Below, piece by piece: positions 21,718 through 33,439 of a stretch of DNA of 64,000 nt. This DNA comes from Thozetella sp. PMI_491. Lineage: Eukaryota > Ascomycota > Sordariomycetes > Chaetosphaeriales > Chaetosphaeriaceae. Made by a program: the position numbers and the translations under genes. The stretch spans positions 854,420 to 918,419 of the forward strand of contig MU270028.1 of assembly GCA_021432635.1 (NCBI GenBank), read 5' to 3'. Under the pieces are notes generated by a model. It ran no database searches. It had not been told where the DNA came from and saw only the letters and a list, made by a program, of their open reading frames with translations. How positions within the stretch are numbered: position 1 is the stretch's first letter; each line of letters opens with the position of its first letter.

Positions 21718-24153
21718 ATGCCAGGCACCTGTCCGTTACTCTCCTCGATCCCAACCACAATCCTAGAAGTGACTATCACGAGCGCTATGCCGTCGCCCCC
21801 ACAAAATACCAACAATGTTCCGAATAATCCAAGGTTAAGTCCGGTCACTACTACCTCAAACCCCCGGTCGTTCGACTCTCCCTACGCCAGAACCACTGGA
21901 AGCTTGCGATCCTGCACAACATGTCGCCGGAGGAAGGTTAGATGCAACAAGGAAACTCCGTGCTCTAATTGCACCAGGAATGGGGTCACATGTATCTTTC
22001 CGCCGCCTGGGCGTGCTCGACCTACTCCACGTGTTCGGCGGTCCGAAGCTGAGCTGCCGGGTCGAAATCTCGCAGCCACTGCCCCGATCGTGCAGCATTT
22101 ATCTCAGGCACTGGGGTTTCAGGGTACCGAGTCAGAGACTATTGCAGGCACGACAGTATTGGTGCCATCCACTACCGAGGCCCAAGACATGTCGGCGCCG
22201 ACGACAATAGACCGCCAGTCCCGAGTTTCCAAAGAGCCCATTCCGGGCATCGAGCAATGGATAGAACGATGCCTGTACTTGGGAGAGAGGCCGCCGAAGT
22301 CTTTTTATCAGCTTGAAAGAAAGCTGGCTGCATCATTTGGCGGCCATAGTCATACTTCAGCGTTGGCGAGGCTGACAGAGCTAGTACGCCACTGTATCCC
22401 TTCTGTTGTCGCCGTTTCCTTTTTCTCAAGTTGCTCCCACTCTCGTGCTCTTGCTTTACTAATTACTGCTAGATCACAGAACCGCATGCATCATCTCCGC
22501 ACAATACCAAAGAAGATGATGCTGAGGATGCGGAGATAGAAACCGTTTCGGACGTTGCCAGCACCGATACGGCAGACCGGCTCTTCCAGAGCGCCGAGGG
22601 CAGCCGGGATCGCCGCGCATTTATACTGGGCTTTAACCTACCCGATGACAGCCTAAGAAATATGCACCCTTTGCCATCGCAAATTCCTTTCTATTGGCAA
22701 ACTTTCGTCGAGAACGTTGACCCGGTGATCAAGATATTTCACATCCCATCCATGAACAAGGTAGTGAGGGACATGCAGCGCAGCATTCTGTTCCTTAGCC
22801 CATGCAAAGAGGCATTGATGTTCTCCATCTACCTGGCTGCTGTGACCTCTATGACACCGGCTGAAGTAAGTACGCCCGGCACCGAATGCATCCGTAGGGA
22901 CATGGACTGATAAGTAGCAGGTGGATGGCATCTTGAGCCAGGAGAAGGAAGCCCTGGTCGCGCAATATCGGCTCGCCACAGAGAAGGCACTTGCCAACGC
23001 CGAGTTTTTGACGTCTCCAGATCTGATGACACTGCAGGCATTTGTCCTGTTTCTTTTCTGCCTGCGAGAGCGCGAACACTCGCGAGTCACGTGGACCATG
23101 ACTGCACTTGCGGTGCGAATAGCGCAGGGGATAGGGATACATGAGGTTCGGCGAGGTGGCGGGCTCTCGCCGTACGATACAGAAATCAGTCTCCGGCTCT
23201 GGCTCAGCATCTGGCTTCTGGATTTGAGGACAGCTCTCGAGCAAGGGTCCGACTTTTTAGTGCCGGACGCGGCCTCCGCGGAAGGTCTCCCGCTGAACGT
23301 AAACGATACCGACTTCGACCCCCGCAGTACCGAGTATCCGTGCTCGAGAACAGGGATGACTGACATGGCGCCAACACTGGCCAAGTATGAGATTGGGTCA
23401 TTGTCAAAGAAGTTGTGGAGATTTGAAGCGGCCCGGGGTGTACAGCCTGTACCCACTGCCGAGAGGGACCATATGTTGCAGGCGGCAGCCCTCTGCCAGA
23501 ACGAAGTGGAGTCTAAATATCTGACGAATTGCGCCGATGACGAATCTTTTCAACTATACACAACTTTAACTACCCGACTCTTCTTTGCGGAGGTCCCGCT
23601 ACTTGTTTACATTCCCATCTTGTCTTCCGACTGCCAAGCAACATTGCCGCCAAGTGTCGTGGACCAGATGATAGCTGCATCCATCGAAGCTATAGAGTGT
23701 TCATACGCTGTCATATCCCTTTCGACATCACCTCGCTGGGGAAAACTGTTCCTCACCTTCGTCAATTGGCATGCGATTGTGATCATTCTGGAAGAGCTGT
23801 GCTCAAGGTCTAATAAGACAGATCTTGCGCAGAAAGGCTGGAACGCCATTGAACTCGCTTTTGCGTGCTGGGGCTCAGCTCCCCCATCTCATAAGCTGGA
23901 CGGGCCATGGGAGCCGCTAATGAAGCTGATGAGAAAAGCCAAACGGAGGCGGGAGGCAAACCAGTCTCTCTACGCAAATGAAAGAGCGGAGACGGGATCC
24001 GAACTAAGCAGCCCGAATATGACTATGCCTGTCATTTGGCCGATGTCGAATCCCGAGACCCCCTCATCGTGGCCAACAGAATTTCTCTACGAAAGCGTGG
24101 GAGAAGGGTTCCTTATGAATTTAAGGAACAGTCCGAGTGATGTCCTTGACTAG
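21718..24153 (+). CDS. Zn2Cys6 transcription factor with fungal-specific TF domain
   Basis: Three exons (21718-22383, 22473-22865, 22921-24153) give 763 residues. The ATG at 21787 is an equally good start and removes 23 residues. The binuclear zinc cluster is CTTCRRRKVRCNKETPCSNCTRNGVTC, followed by a basic linker. The middle homology region includes PSQIPFYWQTFVENVDPVIKIFHIPSM and TLQAFVLFLFCLREREHSRVTWTMTALAVRIAQGIGIH, typical of the fungal trans domain. The first intron is inferred from GTACGC/GCTAG with an ACTAAT branch; it joins LTEL to ITEPHASS. This is a nuclear sequence-specific regulator. It is clearly related to the second Zn2Cys6 gene at 36.7-39.1 kb. Its target is unknown. Confidence 0.88.
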
Positions 24154-24792
24154 CTGGCGTTAAATAGCATAATTTGTATCTCGTTATGAACGGATAGACT
24201 TGAGGCAGGAATGAAATTATAACTCTATACAGAGTTTTTCTGGCGGTAAAATAGTGAATACCCAATGTCTGATGAAGCGAACACCACTTTCCAGCTCTGG
24301 CGAGAACCCATTCTCGCTTGCTGTTACGACGTTCCATATATATACAGTCATGGGTCTGATCTCGAATTCTTCGTGGCGCCGCAAGCCAACCTGACAAGCA
24401 GCCATCAGATGGCACCAGACATGGTCCAAGCCGTGCTTGAAGAGGGTCCCCCGGTCACTCTACGCTTCCATCGGCGAAGAGGCAACTCGATAGAGTTTTC
24501 ATTGCATTGTCTAAAGCCCTCAAAGTGCTGCACTTGCCAGGCCGTCGTTCGTCTGTAAAAGATAGAATGTATCGATTTCAACTGTGCACCTGCGTGTGCG
24601 ATGGCGCAGATTAATTAGCAAGACTACTCTATAGCAGCAATCTTTTCCCTGAATGTATGAGCGAGCCACTTACTTTTGTTGATACAGGTCATTGTGGAAT
24701 GCTTGTACTAGCGAGCCCTCAGCCGCAGCAATGAGCACGAGGATGACAGATGCATTTCTCGCGTTCATGTTGCTGATATGGGTAGCATCTGC
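24154..24792. other. Convergent intergenic region
   Basis: It lies between the converging 3' ends of the Zn2Cys6 regulator and the casein kinase gene. No gene is seen; the kinase 3' UTR should lie here. Confidence 0.4.
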
Positions 24793-25959
24793 CTATTTGG
24801 CTGGTCTCTCAGTAGGCTTAACACGATCACGATTGAGAGCGCCGCCACTCGCCACCGCCTCGGCATTCTTCTGGTATTTGTAAACAGTCCAGTCAAAGAC
24901 GTAATCGTACTGGAATCCTTCGCGAACGAAGAGATCGCGGAAAATCTTGCGCAAGTAGCTATAGTCGGGCTTGTCGTCGAATCGAAGGGACCGGGTGTAA
25001 TTCAGGTAGACAGCGAACTCGTTCGGAAAGCCTCTGCAGAGCACTTCGGTTGGCGTCGTCATCTTCTTCTCCATGATCCGGTCGTACTTCTGCTTCTTGG
25101 TGGCTGCTTTGAGACCTTGCCAGGGTAGCGAGCCGCGGAGGAAGTAGAGTACGACGTAACCAAGAGACTCCATATCATCTCGCCGCGCCTGCTCGACGCC
25201 CAGGTGCGTGTTGATGGAGGCGTAGCGAGCAGTGCCGGTCAAGTTCTTGTTTTCGCGATAAGGAATGTGGAAGTGCGTCTTTGGGTCACGGTATTTCTTA
25301 GCAAGCCCAAAGTCAATCACATTGACCTGGTTTCCTCGCTTGCCAATTCCCATCAGAAAGTTGTCAGGCTTGATGTCTCGGTGGATGAAGGACTTGGCGT
25401 GGACATATTCGATCCTAGAGAGCAGCTGGTCCGCCAAGAGAAGGACGGTCTTGAGGGAGAATTTACGATTGCAGAAGTTGAACAAGTCCTCTAGACTCGG
25501 CCCAAGGAGATCGTAAACCATGGCGTTGTAGTCGGATTCAGTGCCGAACCAGCGAACAAAGGGGATTCCGACGCCTCCGGCCAGGGATTTGTAGACCCGA
25601 GCTTCGTATTCCAGCTGGGGGTGCTTCGCCTTCGTGCTCTCGAGCTTGATGGCGATTTCTTCACCCGAAATGATGTTCGTACCAAGATAGACATCACCAA
25701 ATGATCCGGAGCCAATCTTCCGACCAATGCGGTATTTATTTCCGACGCGGAGATCCTGCGTTCGTAGGTTAGCGCTCTACGCTGACAGCTGTGCGAACTC
25801 TAGATGCCCGCAACTCCTAGCGGTCAAAATTCACACGGTTAGGATGGGGACAAGCCGAATGAGGGCCAACGATCGGACTGAGCCAAGCTGAGCTACGAGG
25901 CATGCAACATTCTAGAAGCGCATTCAAGAGGTAAGACGGTAACTTACCATGGCGGACAT
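24793..25959 (-). CDS. Casein kinase I (delta/epsilon, Hhp1-like)
   Basis: A 12-nt first exon (25959-25948, MSAM) is joined across a 192-bp intron to 25755-24793, giving 324 residues. The kinase domain is essentially complete: [11 protein letters not shown] glycine loop, catalytic Lys41 in [19 protein letters not shown] with Asp131, [21 protein letters not shown], and [15 protein letters not shown]. The SIN motif replaces APE, a CK1 hallmark. After [11 protein letters not shown] only 22 residues remain, so the usual long low-complexity CK1 tail is nearly absent. It may be added by an unseen 3' exon. CK1 is a constitutive Ser/Thr kinase in growth, DNA-damage and clock control. It is highly conserved housekeeping. 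Confidence 0.94.
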
Positions 25960-26837
25960 GTTGACGGCAATCAGCTTGTCTCTCTTGGTTGTCAAATGTG
26001 CAAGCAAGTGAGATGATGATTGACGATTCGGTTAGGATACGGGGTATTCGTTGCGCAAAGAAAGAGGATTTCAGAAACTTGGGCTCCTGAACATGGCCGC
26101 CTTTTGGGCAGGAAAGTTAAGGACGCAAAATGTCCGGTCACAATCGTGCCCAAAAGAAACAGTCGGTAAAGAAATTGGATGGCCGCCTAACGGGTCCGAG
26201 TCTTTACGGCGTGAAGTCGGGCTCCGGCTGCCTGCATGGTCGGCCTTCGGCCTTCGGCCAGCTCGGGCCTAAATTGATTGCTCGGCCTCCAACTACCCAG
26301 ACCCGAGACCCATAAAAGCCGAAAAACACATACACCGAAAACATCCATCATATACCCAAGCAAGTCTCACGCCCGATTCCCTAACCCTAAACGTTATGCA
26401 CGCCTCTTTTTTTTCTCCTAGAACAAGCCCCTATGTATGGAGGGATTTATAATTAAAGCATTCCCTTAAAAGAAAATTTCCTCCAAGAAATAAAAAAAAG
26501 GCGAAGACGGCCAATGCTTTCCTTGGCGTTTCGCCCGCCAATACCGTCCATCAGCTCCAGATGACGACACTGATAAGACCCTGTCCTGCGACCACCACGT
26601 GCAATGCTGCAATCCTTGGCAGGATTTGCAACATCGAAAGAAACTCTTGGCTTTTCGACTTTGAAAATGTCTCTGCGATGTGTAGACAGCTATATATGGC
26701 TAGCTGGGAGCCGCGGAGTGGTCGAGACTCGCTCGTTTGGGTGGCAAGTTATTCCTGCAGAGCGCCGGTTCCTGCTTCTGAATAACCCAGAAATTGAGTA
26801 ATACTTGTCACTTTCATTGGACAGTTGGTCGGCACCT
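25960..26837. other. Divergent intergenic region, CK1 / Dal5-like transporter
   Basis: It holds the CK1 5' UTR and promoter and the transporter promoter. T- and A-rich tracts near 26407-26510 are typical promoter composition. Two telomere-like CCCTAA units at 26379-26390 are considered chance. Confidence 0.4.
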
Positions 26838-28579
26838 ATGTCGGCAGTTCATCCCGCCGGCACCCCAGCGGCGGCTGCGGCTGTTGTGGAGAAAAGCGGC
26901 GTCGAATCCTCAAGCCCTGGCGCTTCTTTCGACGCGAGCGGCAACGCCAGCGACGGCTATGGTTCGTCCCAAGAACACATATTCTCAGACCCTTCCGTTG
27001 CGGAATATTGGAGGGGTACCTATGAGAAAGCCAGGTATGAGAATCGTCATCGCTTCGACCCGGAATTCGCATGGACGGCCGCCGAGGAGAAGAAGCTGGT
27101 GAGAAAGATTGACTTTCGAATCATGGTTTGGGCGTGGGTCATGTTCTGTGCATTGGATCTCCACCGGCGGAACATCAACAGGGCCATTTCGGACAATATG
27201 CTCCCGGAAATCGGTAAGCCTCGATCCCTGCGCCGCGGGTGGTCCTATTTTAGGCCTATCTTGTGCTGACTAGATACCTCGCCGCAGGCATGAACACCAA
27301 TGACTTCAACTATGGCCAGACCATTTTTCTCGCGTGCTTCCTGTCGGCTGAGCTCCCCAGCGGCCTGATCAGCAAGAAGCTTGGCGCCGACGTGTGGATC
27401 CCCACCATCATGACAGGCTGGTCCATCGTGGCCGGATCGCAGGCGTTCCTTAAGAGCAAGGTTGGCTTCTACGCGATCAAGGCGCTGCTTGGCCTCCTCA
27501 TGGGCGGGTTTATTCCCGACATTGTCCTGTGGCTTACATATTTTTACAAGTCTAACGAGCTCCCTAACCGCCTCGCTTGGTTCTGGACAGCCCTCAGCAC
27601 CGTGAACATTGTGGGTTCGCTGCTAGCCGCTGGCGTACTTCAGATGCGTGGGGTCAACGGCTGGTCCGGGTGGCAGTGGCTCTTCCTCCTCGAAGGGATC
27701 ATCACCCTTATCATCGGCATCTTCTCTTGGGGTCTCATGCCCCCGGGGCCGTGCCAAACTCGGAACTGGTTTCGGGGCAAGGACGGCTGGTTTTCCGAGC
27801 GGGAGGAAAAGATCATGGTCAACCGGCTCCTCCGTGATGATCCCAGCAAAGGCGACATGAACAACCGACAGGCAGTGGGCCCTTCAAGGCTTTGGAAAGC
27901 GGCCAAGGACTGGGAGCAGTGGCCGCTTTATCTCATCGGCCTAGTCGCTTACATTCCACCGTCTCCGCCGAGCACCTATCTGTCGTACATCCTCCGACAG
28001 ATCGGCTTCTCCGTTTTTGAGGCAAATCTCTTGGCTATCCCCTCTCAGTTCCTCTTTGCCATCAACCTGCTTATCATCACTTGGGTTTCTGGACACTTTG
28101 GAGAGCGTTCCATTGTCTCGTCTTCCTCCAATATTTGGATTTTTCCGTGGCTTGTTGCCCTTGTGTCGCTTCCTGCAACCACTTCTCCATGGATCCGATA
28201 TGCCCTCCTCACGGGTTTGCTGTCGTATCCGTACTGCCATGCGATCTTGGTGGGATGGAATGCCAAGAACAGCAACACTGTGCGTACACGAGCCGTATCA
28301 GCCGCCCTCTACAACATGTTCGTACAGAGCGGCAACATTATCGCGGCCAACATTTACCGGGACGATGACCAGCCGCTCTATCTTCGTGGCAACAGGATCC
28401 TTCTTGGCATCACTTCAGCCAACATAATACTCTTCTACCTAGTGAAGGCATTTTATATCTGGAGAAACAAGGCTCGCGATCGCAAGTGGAATGCATTGAC
28501 CGCAGAGCAGCAAGAAGACTACGTTATCAACACGACGGATGAGGGAATGAAGAGATTGGATTTTCGGTTTGTTCACTAA
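26838..28579 (+). CDS. MFS transporter, Dal5-type allantoate/vitamin permease family
   Basis: Two exons (26838-27213 and 27288-28579) encode 555 residues. The start is the ATG giving MSAVHPAGTP. A 90-residue acidic, Ser/Ala-rich cytosolic N-terminus precedes KKLVRKIDFRIMVWAWVMFCALDLHRRNINRAISDNMLPEIGMNTNDFNYGQTIF, the characteristic first segment of this family. Later: GWQWLFLLEGIITLIIGIFSWGLMPPGP, YILRQIGFSVFEANLLAIP and YRDDDQPLYLRGN. Twelve membrane segments are traceable. Transport of an organic anion or vitamin by proton symport is expected. It differs clearly from the 16.3-18.2 kb transporter despite the shared family. Confidence 0.93.
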
Positions 28580-28720
28580 TCTTCAGCTTCAACATGCTGT
28601 CAATAGCTACAATGCGAATGAGGGGGGTTAGCTACGATATATTTTACTAAAAATAGCCAAATCCGTGAATAAATGCTCTCTCGCAACCACTAAAGCGAAC
28701 GTTCATGGTCAGCAGTTCCT

Positions 28721-29311
28721 TCACAGGCAAATGGTGCATAGTTTCTCCACGTCACGCGGCTTGTGCCACCAGAAATGAGATGCAGTGGGTGGAAATTTCC
28801 ATTTATTCAGACGTCTGTAATAACGAGAGGAGCCGGCTTTTGGCCAAAGAAACTTAAACCCCAACAGAGAACCGCACGTAGTCACATTGAGTCCTCTCCG
28901 CCCTTCAGGCCACCGCCAAGCGCGTACACCACTGCAATCACCTCTCCGTTTACTAAAGAACAAAATTAGCAACATAGGGGGCATCAATAACCCAAAGATA
29001 GGGTATTCAAGCTTCAGAGACTTACCTGGCAGCACTGGTGCAATCACCCAAGTTAGTACCTTGACAATAGTTATCGGCATCCACGAATGAATAATCACTT
29101 ACGTCAAACTAAAATCGCTGGATTAGCCTTTTGTTTCGCCCAAGCGCAGGGAATCATAATGAATATTAGGGTAAGAACTTACGGTGCAGGACTCAACAGA
29201 CGAGCAGCGGCAAGTGCTGCAGTCAACACGAGCGTCCAGGTTGTTGACGGCCGCAGGGCTTGCAACGGCCCATCCGGCGAGCAGGGTGACGAGAGCGAGG
29301 GAGAACTGCAT
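28721..29311 (-). CDS. Small secreted cysteine-rich protein (effector-like)
   Basis: Three exons (29311-29183, 29108-29026, 28952-28721) give 147 residues. The signal peptide MQFSLALVTLLAGWAVASPA is strong. The mature region opens with a Cys cluster (DCSTCRCSSVESCT), then DADNYCQGTNLGDCTSAA, GDCSGVRAW and VTTCGS, and ends KLCTICL, about ten Cys in all. No known fold is recognised. The first two exons are well supported by signal peptide, donor/acceptor quality and Cys content. The basic third exon is less certain. Small secreted Cys-rich proteins of plant- or insect-associated fungi are often apoplastic effectors or antimicrobial proteins; here that is inference only. Confidence 0.55.
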
Positions 29312-32300
29312 GGTTGCGGTGTTGGTTGAGATAGTAGATATAGATTTTGGTTGTGGATAGGATGTCTGGTAGTGACGTGATGCAATCGAGTTTCCTTCTT
29401 GCAACATCCGGCGCCCTCTCTGCTTAAATAGCCAAATTCGCTCAGCTCTCGTTGATGGAGATGGTAAGCAAACCGCGACAGAAGAACATGGACCCATAGT
29501 TACTATCTCACTGCAGAAGCAGTCCCACTGAGGCCATTTCTCTACGAGACCTGTACGAGGCAACGCCGAGGTATTCGGCCTATGGCAACGCTGACAGGTC
29601 GCCCCACAGGCTCTCCCGATCACAATCCAGACAATTCGTCCTATTTTTGTACACAAAGAGTGGTGCTTAATATATCCAGAAAGGTAAAAGCTCTGCGTCA
29701 GGCTATGTTGACAGCCTCTAACTTTCATTCTGTCTGGTGATATATAAGAAGCGGGTTGATCTACAATGCGCTCACCGTCGCACTTTGCCCACTCTGAGTA
29801 AGCTTAGCCCGACCCCAAGCTGTAGTGGTACCCGAGACGTTTTAACGTTGGTCCCATACTTAATGAATTGTAATACAGATACTACTGGCCGTGGTTCTGT
29901 ATTCTTTCTAGCACTTTTATAATGTTTCACAAAGGCTTCAACATGCAACACAGCAGGCCCAGAGCAGCCATTTCATAGCATATTGCCACCCACCTGCGGC
30001 TTAGAGTAGGGGTCGAAAATTATGCACCTGCTCGGGGCTTTGCATTTCATCACTCAACAGTCTTTGTTGCGCAGCATATGCCCTTAGAAGTGTACCCAGT
30101 CGTCACCGAAAGTCTCGCGCCGCACTAGGGCGGGCGGAGTGACGGGATAGTGGCCGCGGCGGTGATTTTTAATAACAGCGGCTAATGACGAGGCCATGAG
30201 GCCATGATGTTGCATTTGGTCAGACTCAGCACATTCCACCTTGCACTACCATCTCCCTAAGTTCTTCTGTCCTGCCATTGGTCATGAAGTCTCCAACGAG
30301 CTTCCACAGGTGGCATAGATTCCCAAAACGGAAAATTCTGACAAAGTGCTGAGAAAATAACAGAGTTACTATAATCTCCAAAGCAGGAGACATGGTTAAA
30401 CTTAACTTCTTATCTCCACTTAGCTATGCTCCGGCGCAGAATGATAGGACTACACGTTCGCCACCGTCCTAATGCTCACCGCTGGATATGCGTCTCTCGC
30501 AAGGCTGTCGATGCCCACGCAACCTGCCGTCTTCATTGCTGAGCCGCCCACCAGTCAACCATCAAGGCTAAGAATTCTTGGCATTAATCCGCCAACGATC
30601 GGCGGTTACTCAGCCTCCTCCTCTTCTCTATTCTTATCACCAATCTGAGCGGCACCTACATCCATGGAAGCTCAAATTCAATGCCGAGTGTTCTAGCTCT
30701 TTCATGATTTGACTCTTCTTATTTTTCTCCAAGATGATCCTTCTCAATCCTTCTACTGCATGAGAAAGTCTCTATTTGAGGAAATGGCTAATTGCCCGAC
30801 CACGGGTAAGACAACAAGAAATAATTGGTAAATATCAAAAATACTCTCGGTTTGGTGTGAGATACCTTGTCCTTCGGGCAAAAGATAGAAGCAAGACACA
30901 AAGTACTTCCCAGAGGCTCTCGTTTACATTTTAAGACATCCATGAGGCCAGATTCGCCTGCCTCCGCGTTGGGCTGTGAGGCTTGCTTTGCATCAAGCTA
31001 GCCTGCGACATCTATCATTGGCTTGTATATACGGAAATTATCCCGCTGAACATGCTACTCAATTGCTTACTGCTTACCGTTCGGAGTGGCAAGGTAACCA
31101 TCTGTCGGAGCGTATCTAAGCGAGCAACATGAGAGCTTTATATTGCCTCTGTGCTATGTAATGACCGACAATTGAGGCCTATTGCTACAAGGTAGCAGCT
31201 AGACGTCCTAATACTTGCAGTTGCATTTGACGTAATATTATCTTGGCGTTGGAGCTTTCCCACCTCTTTAGCGTGCTGGAAGAATACGAATACCTGCTAT
31301 AGCTCTATCCGGGCGGACCGGAGGTCCAAGTCAAGCGTGATCCCGGCGGCATCTCCCTAAATTCAGGACGAGACCAACATTCGCCTTCTGCCGTATCGGG
31401 TAAGTGATTTTTTTTTAAACGCTCTCTACATTGAAAAGTCTCACGTGTTACCTGAGACATGAAGACCCAGAAAGCATTTTGTTCTTGGTCAAACCGCAGT
31501 ACATGACGCGGGTTAGTTCAGGTGGTCGAACTATTTCTCGTATGAGCAGCTTGTTTCTACTCTAGCCACCGCCACATCTCAGATAGGCCAGTCCACATAC
31601 AGTTGTCGCGACTAATTTGCCGCGACTATTCTTTTCGAAAGTAGACGCGCCTGTGAGCGCCGAGCATTGCCAGGCAAATCTCGTAAGCACCAAACTGGAT
31701 TAGCAATTAGCTATCTTGCGGGCGGCCGCTCGCTCCTGGGCGTAAGCGCTCATCTAAATTTCCGACCGCCACAATTCAGGCGATTACCTTGATATGATAT
31801 ACAACTTCACGCTGTTCTTTTACACGGCAATATATGCATTCCGAAGGACCTAGATGCCGCCAGGCCTTGAAAGTGTCGCCCTTTGGTCGGTTTCAGATGA
31901 ATTGCTCGTGCTAAGGCGAGTAGGGTAGGTATGCATTCGCTAAGGCGGCTTAAGAAAAAAAAAGCTCATAAGCCGCCTGGACCGCGGCGCTCTCAACGAA
32001 CCTCTAGCAATGGCCCATAAGAGTAGACTAGCTTTCTCTCTGGCGAGCCCGTATGATGAATTACAAATGACTAAAAGGAAATGACTCAATTGATCCCTCA
32101 AATTCCCCTAGGCAGCCAAACCCAGAGCACAGCACTGTAATACTTTGTCAATAGTCGCAGTGGTCGTGGACGAGTTGTGTTAAAAGTTAAGGTACTCCAC
32201 CGCATCATCAGGGAATAACCGAAATGAGCTGGCTAGGGCGAGGCAATCGAGGCAACGAAGTGCGAGAATAGTTGGCCTCGGACATTTTCCCAATAATACA

Positions 32301-32430
32301 AATACCACTTGAAATATTCAACAGCTGCGAGAAGTAGGACCTCGTCGTCAAATCGGAATCGTGTCTATTGTCCGGACGATTGATAGCTCATATCGACAAC
32401 CCAGATAATCGCTTGTGGTGGGAGGCAAAG
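29312..32430. other. 3.1-kb gene-free region between two secreted-protein genes
   Basis: Stops interrupt every frame and no frame shows family motifs. It carries scattered AT-rich patches and no obvious transposon ends. It is the divergent upstream region of the two small secreted protein genes. I cannot exclude short unrecognised spliced genes or RNA genes. Confidence 0.4.
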
Positions 32431-32997
32431 ATGCACACATCTATGTCGTTGCTTCTAGCCACATGGCTTGGGGCAGGAGCTAGCACCGCCCTTCCCGGTG
32501 GCACGCCTACTGTTGCCTCCCTTGAGCCACGAGATAACGTGGAGGTATACGTCTGCGACACTGAGAACTGGAAAGGGAGGTGCGCGACTTCGTACGACCC
32601 GGTCGGGACATGCTACAATCTCGACAACGGACAGGGCCAGTAGGTTCACGGTGGTTTGGATTACCACTGACAACTACTAACTGGGGTTACAGCTACAAGA
32701 ATATCGCTTCGTTCGGGTCGACCCAAAACACTTATTGCATCGTCTACTAGTAAGTCACATCTTCGGCAGACTGATACCTAACATCTGAATTCCTCAACTA
32801 AGACTCGCTTTAGCGACACCGGTTGCAAAAACAAAATGAAAGTGCAGAATCTCGGTTGGGATGGCTTTATTGGTTATCCTGGTCTCAAGTCTCTTGGTGT
32901 AGACAATTGGCAGATGGGAAGCTTCAAATGCCGACGTGGCCCCCCACCTGTTCGGCCTACAGAGCGGTCGGTGGCTAGGCCTAATGCAGATGTATAA
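32431..32997 (+). CDS. Small secreted cysteine-containing protein (effector-like)
   Basis: Three exons (32431-32639, 32693-32749, 32814-32997) give 149 residues. The leader MHTSMSLLLATWLGAGASTA is a signal peptide and EPRDN may be a pro-region boundary. The mature part has six Cys spaced as VYVCDTENWKGRCATSY, GTCYNLDN, TYCIVYYDTGC and SFKCRRG, consistent with three disulfides. The last 20 residues are Pro/Arg-rich. The pattern YVCDTENWKGRC-Y-x-x-GTCYNL resembles small secreted proteins common in ascomycetes, but I recognise no named family. All three splices keep frame. Its role outside the cell is unknown. Confidence 0.68.
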
Positions 32998-33439
32998 TTA
33001 GCCGGGCTACCTTCGATTCATGGCTTCCCTACTTAAAGAGTCGACTTTGTGAGTATAAAGGCGTCTATAACTACTATACAAGTTACACACCACACCCTCG
33101 ACTAGCAAGAATTGGGTTGTGGTGTATATGCTAGGCACCTTGTCGTAATGGAATGGGGTTGACCGTATCCTTGTAACCTGGAGTAGCACAGGAAGGAAGA
33201 AAGCTGTCGGATCTCGACATACAAGTGGATCTATATCTTCGTTCGGGGATGAGGTTGTGCTACATAGTCGTGCGTAGCTAGGGCAAGGCCGGGTTATGTA
33301 CATCTATAGCTAGCCTATACGCTCAGATGATCCGCGACAGAGTGCCAGATAAAACCACAGATTGTAATACATGAAGCAGAAAGGTGATCGTAACCAGTCA
33401 TTGCGTCATCAACATTATCCTTTTTGTCAAGGGAGTCTC
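32998..33439. other. Convergent intergenic region
   Basis: Between the 3' ends of the secreted protein gene and the membrane protein gene. Nothing recognisable. Confidence 0.4.

Noticed and set aside
22240-22380. Possible frame change within the first Zn2Cys6 regulator (an alternate frame reads GRRSLFISLKESW)
   Set aside because: The main frame continues through LARLTEL and splices in phase to ITEPHASS, so no frameshift or extra intron is needed.
26379-26390. Two telomere-type CCCTAA units
   Set aside because: Only two units, within an ordinary divergent promoter; not a telomere or an interstitial array.
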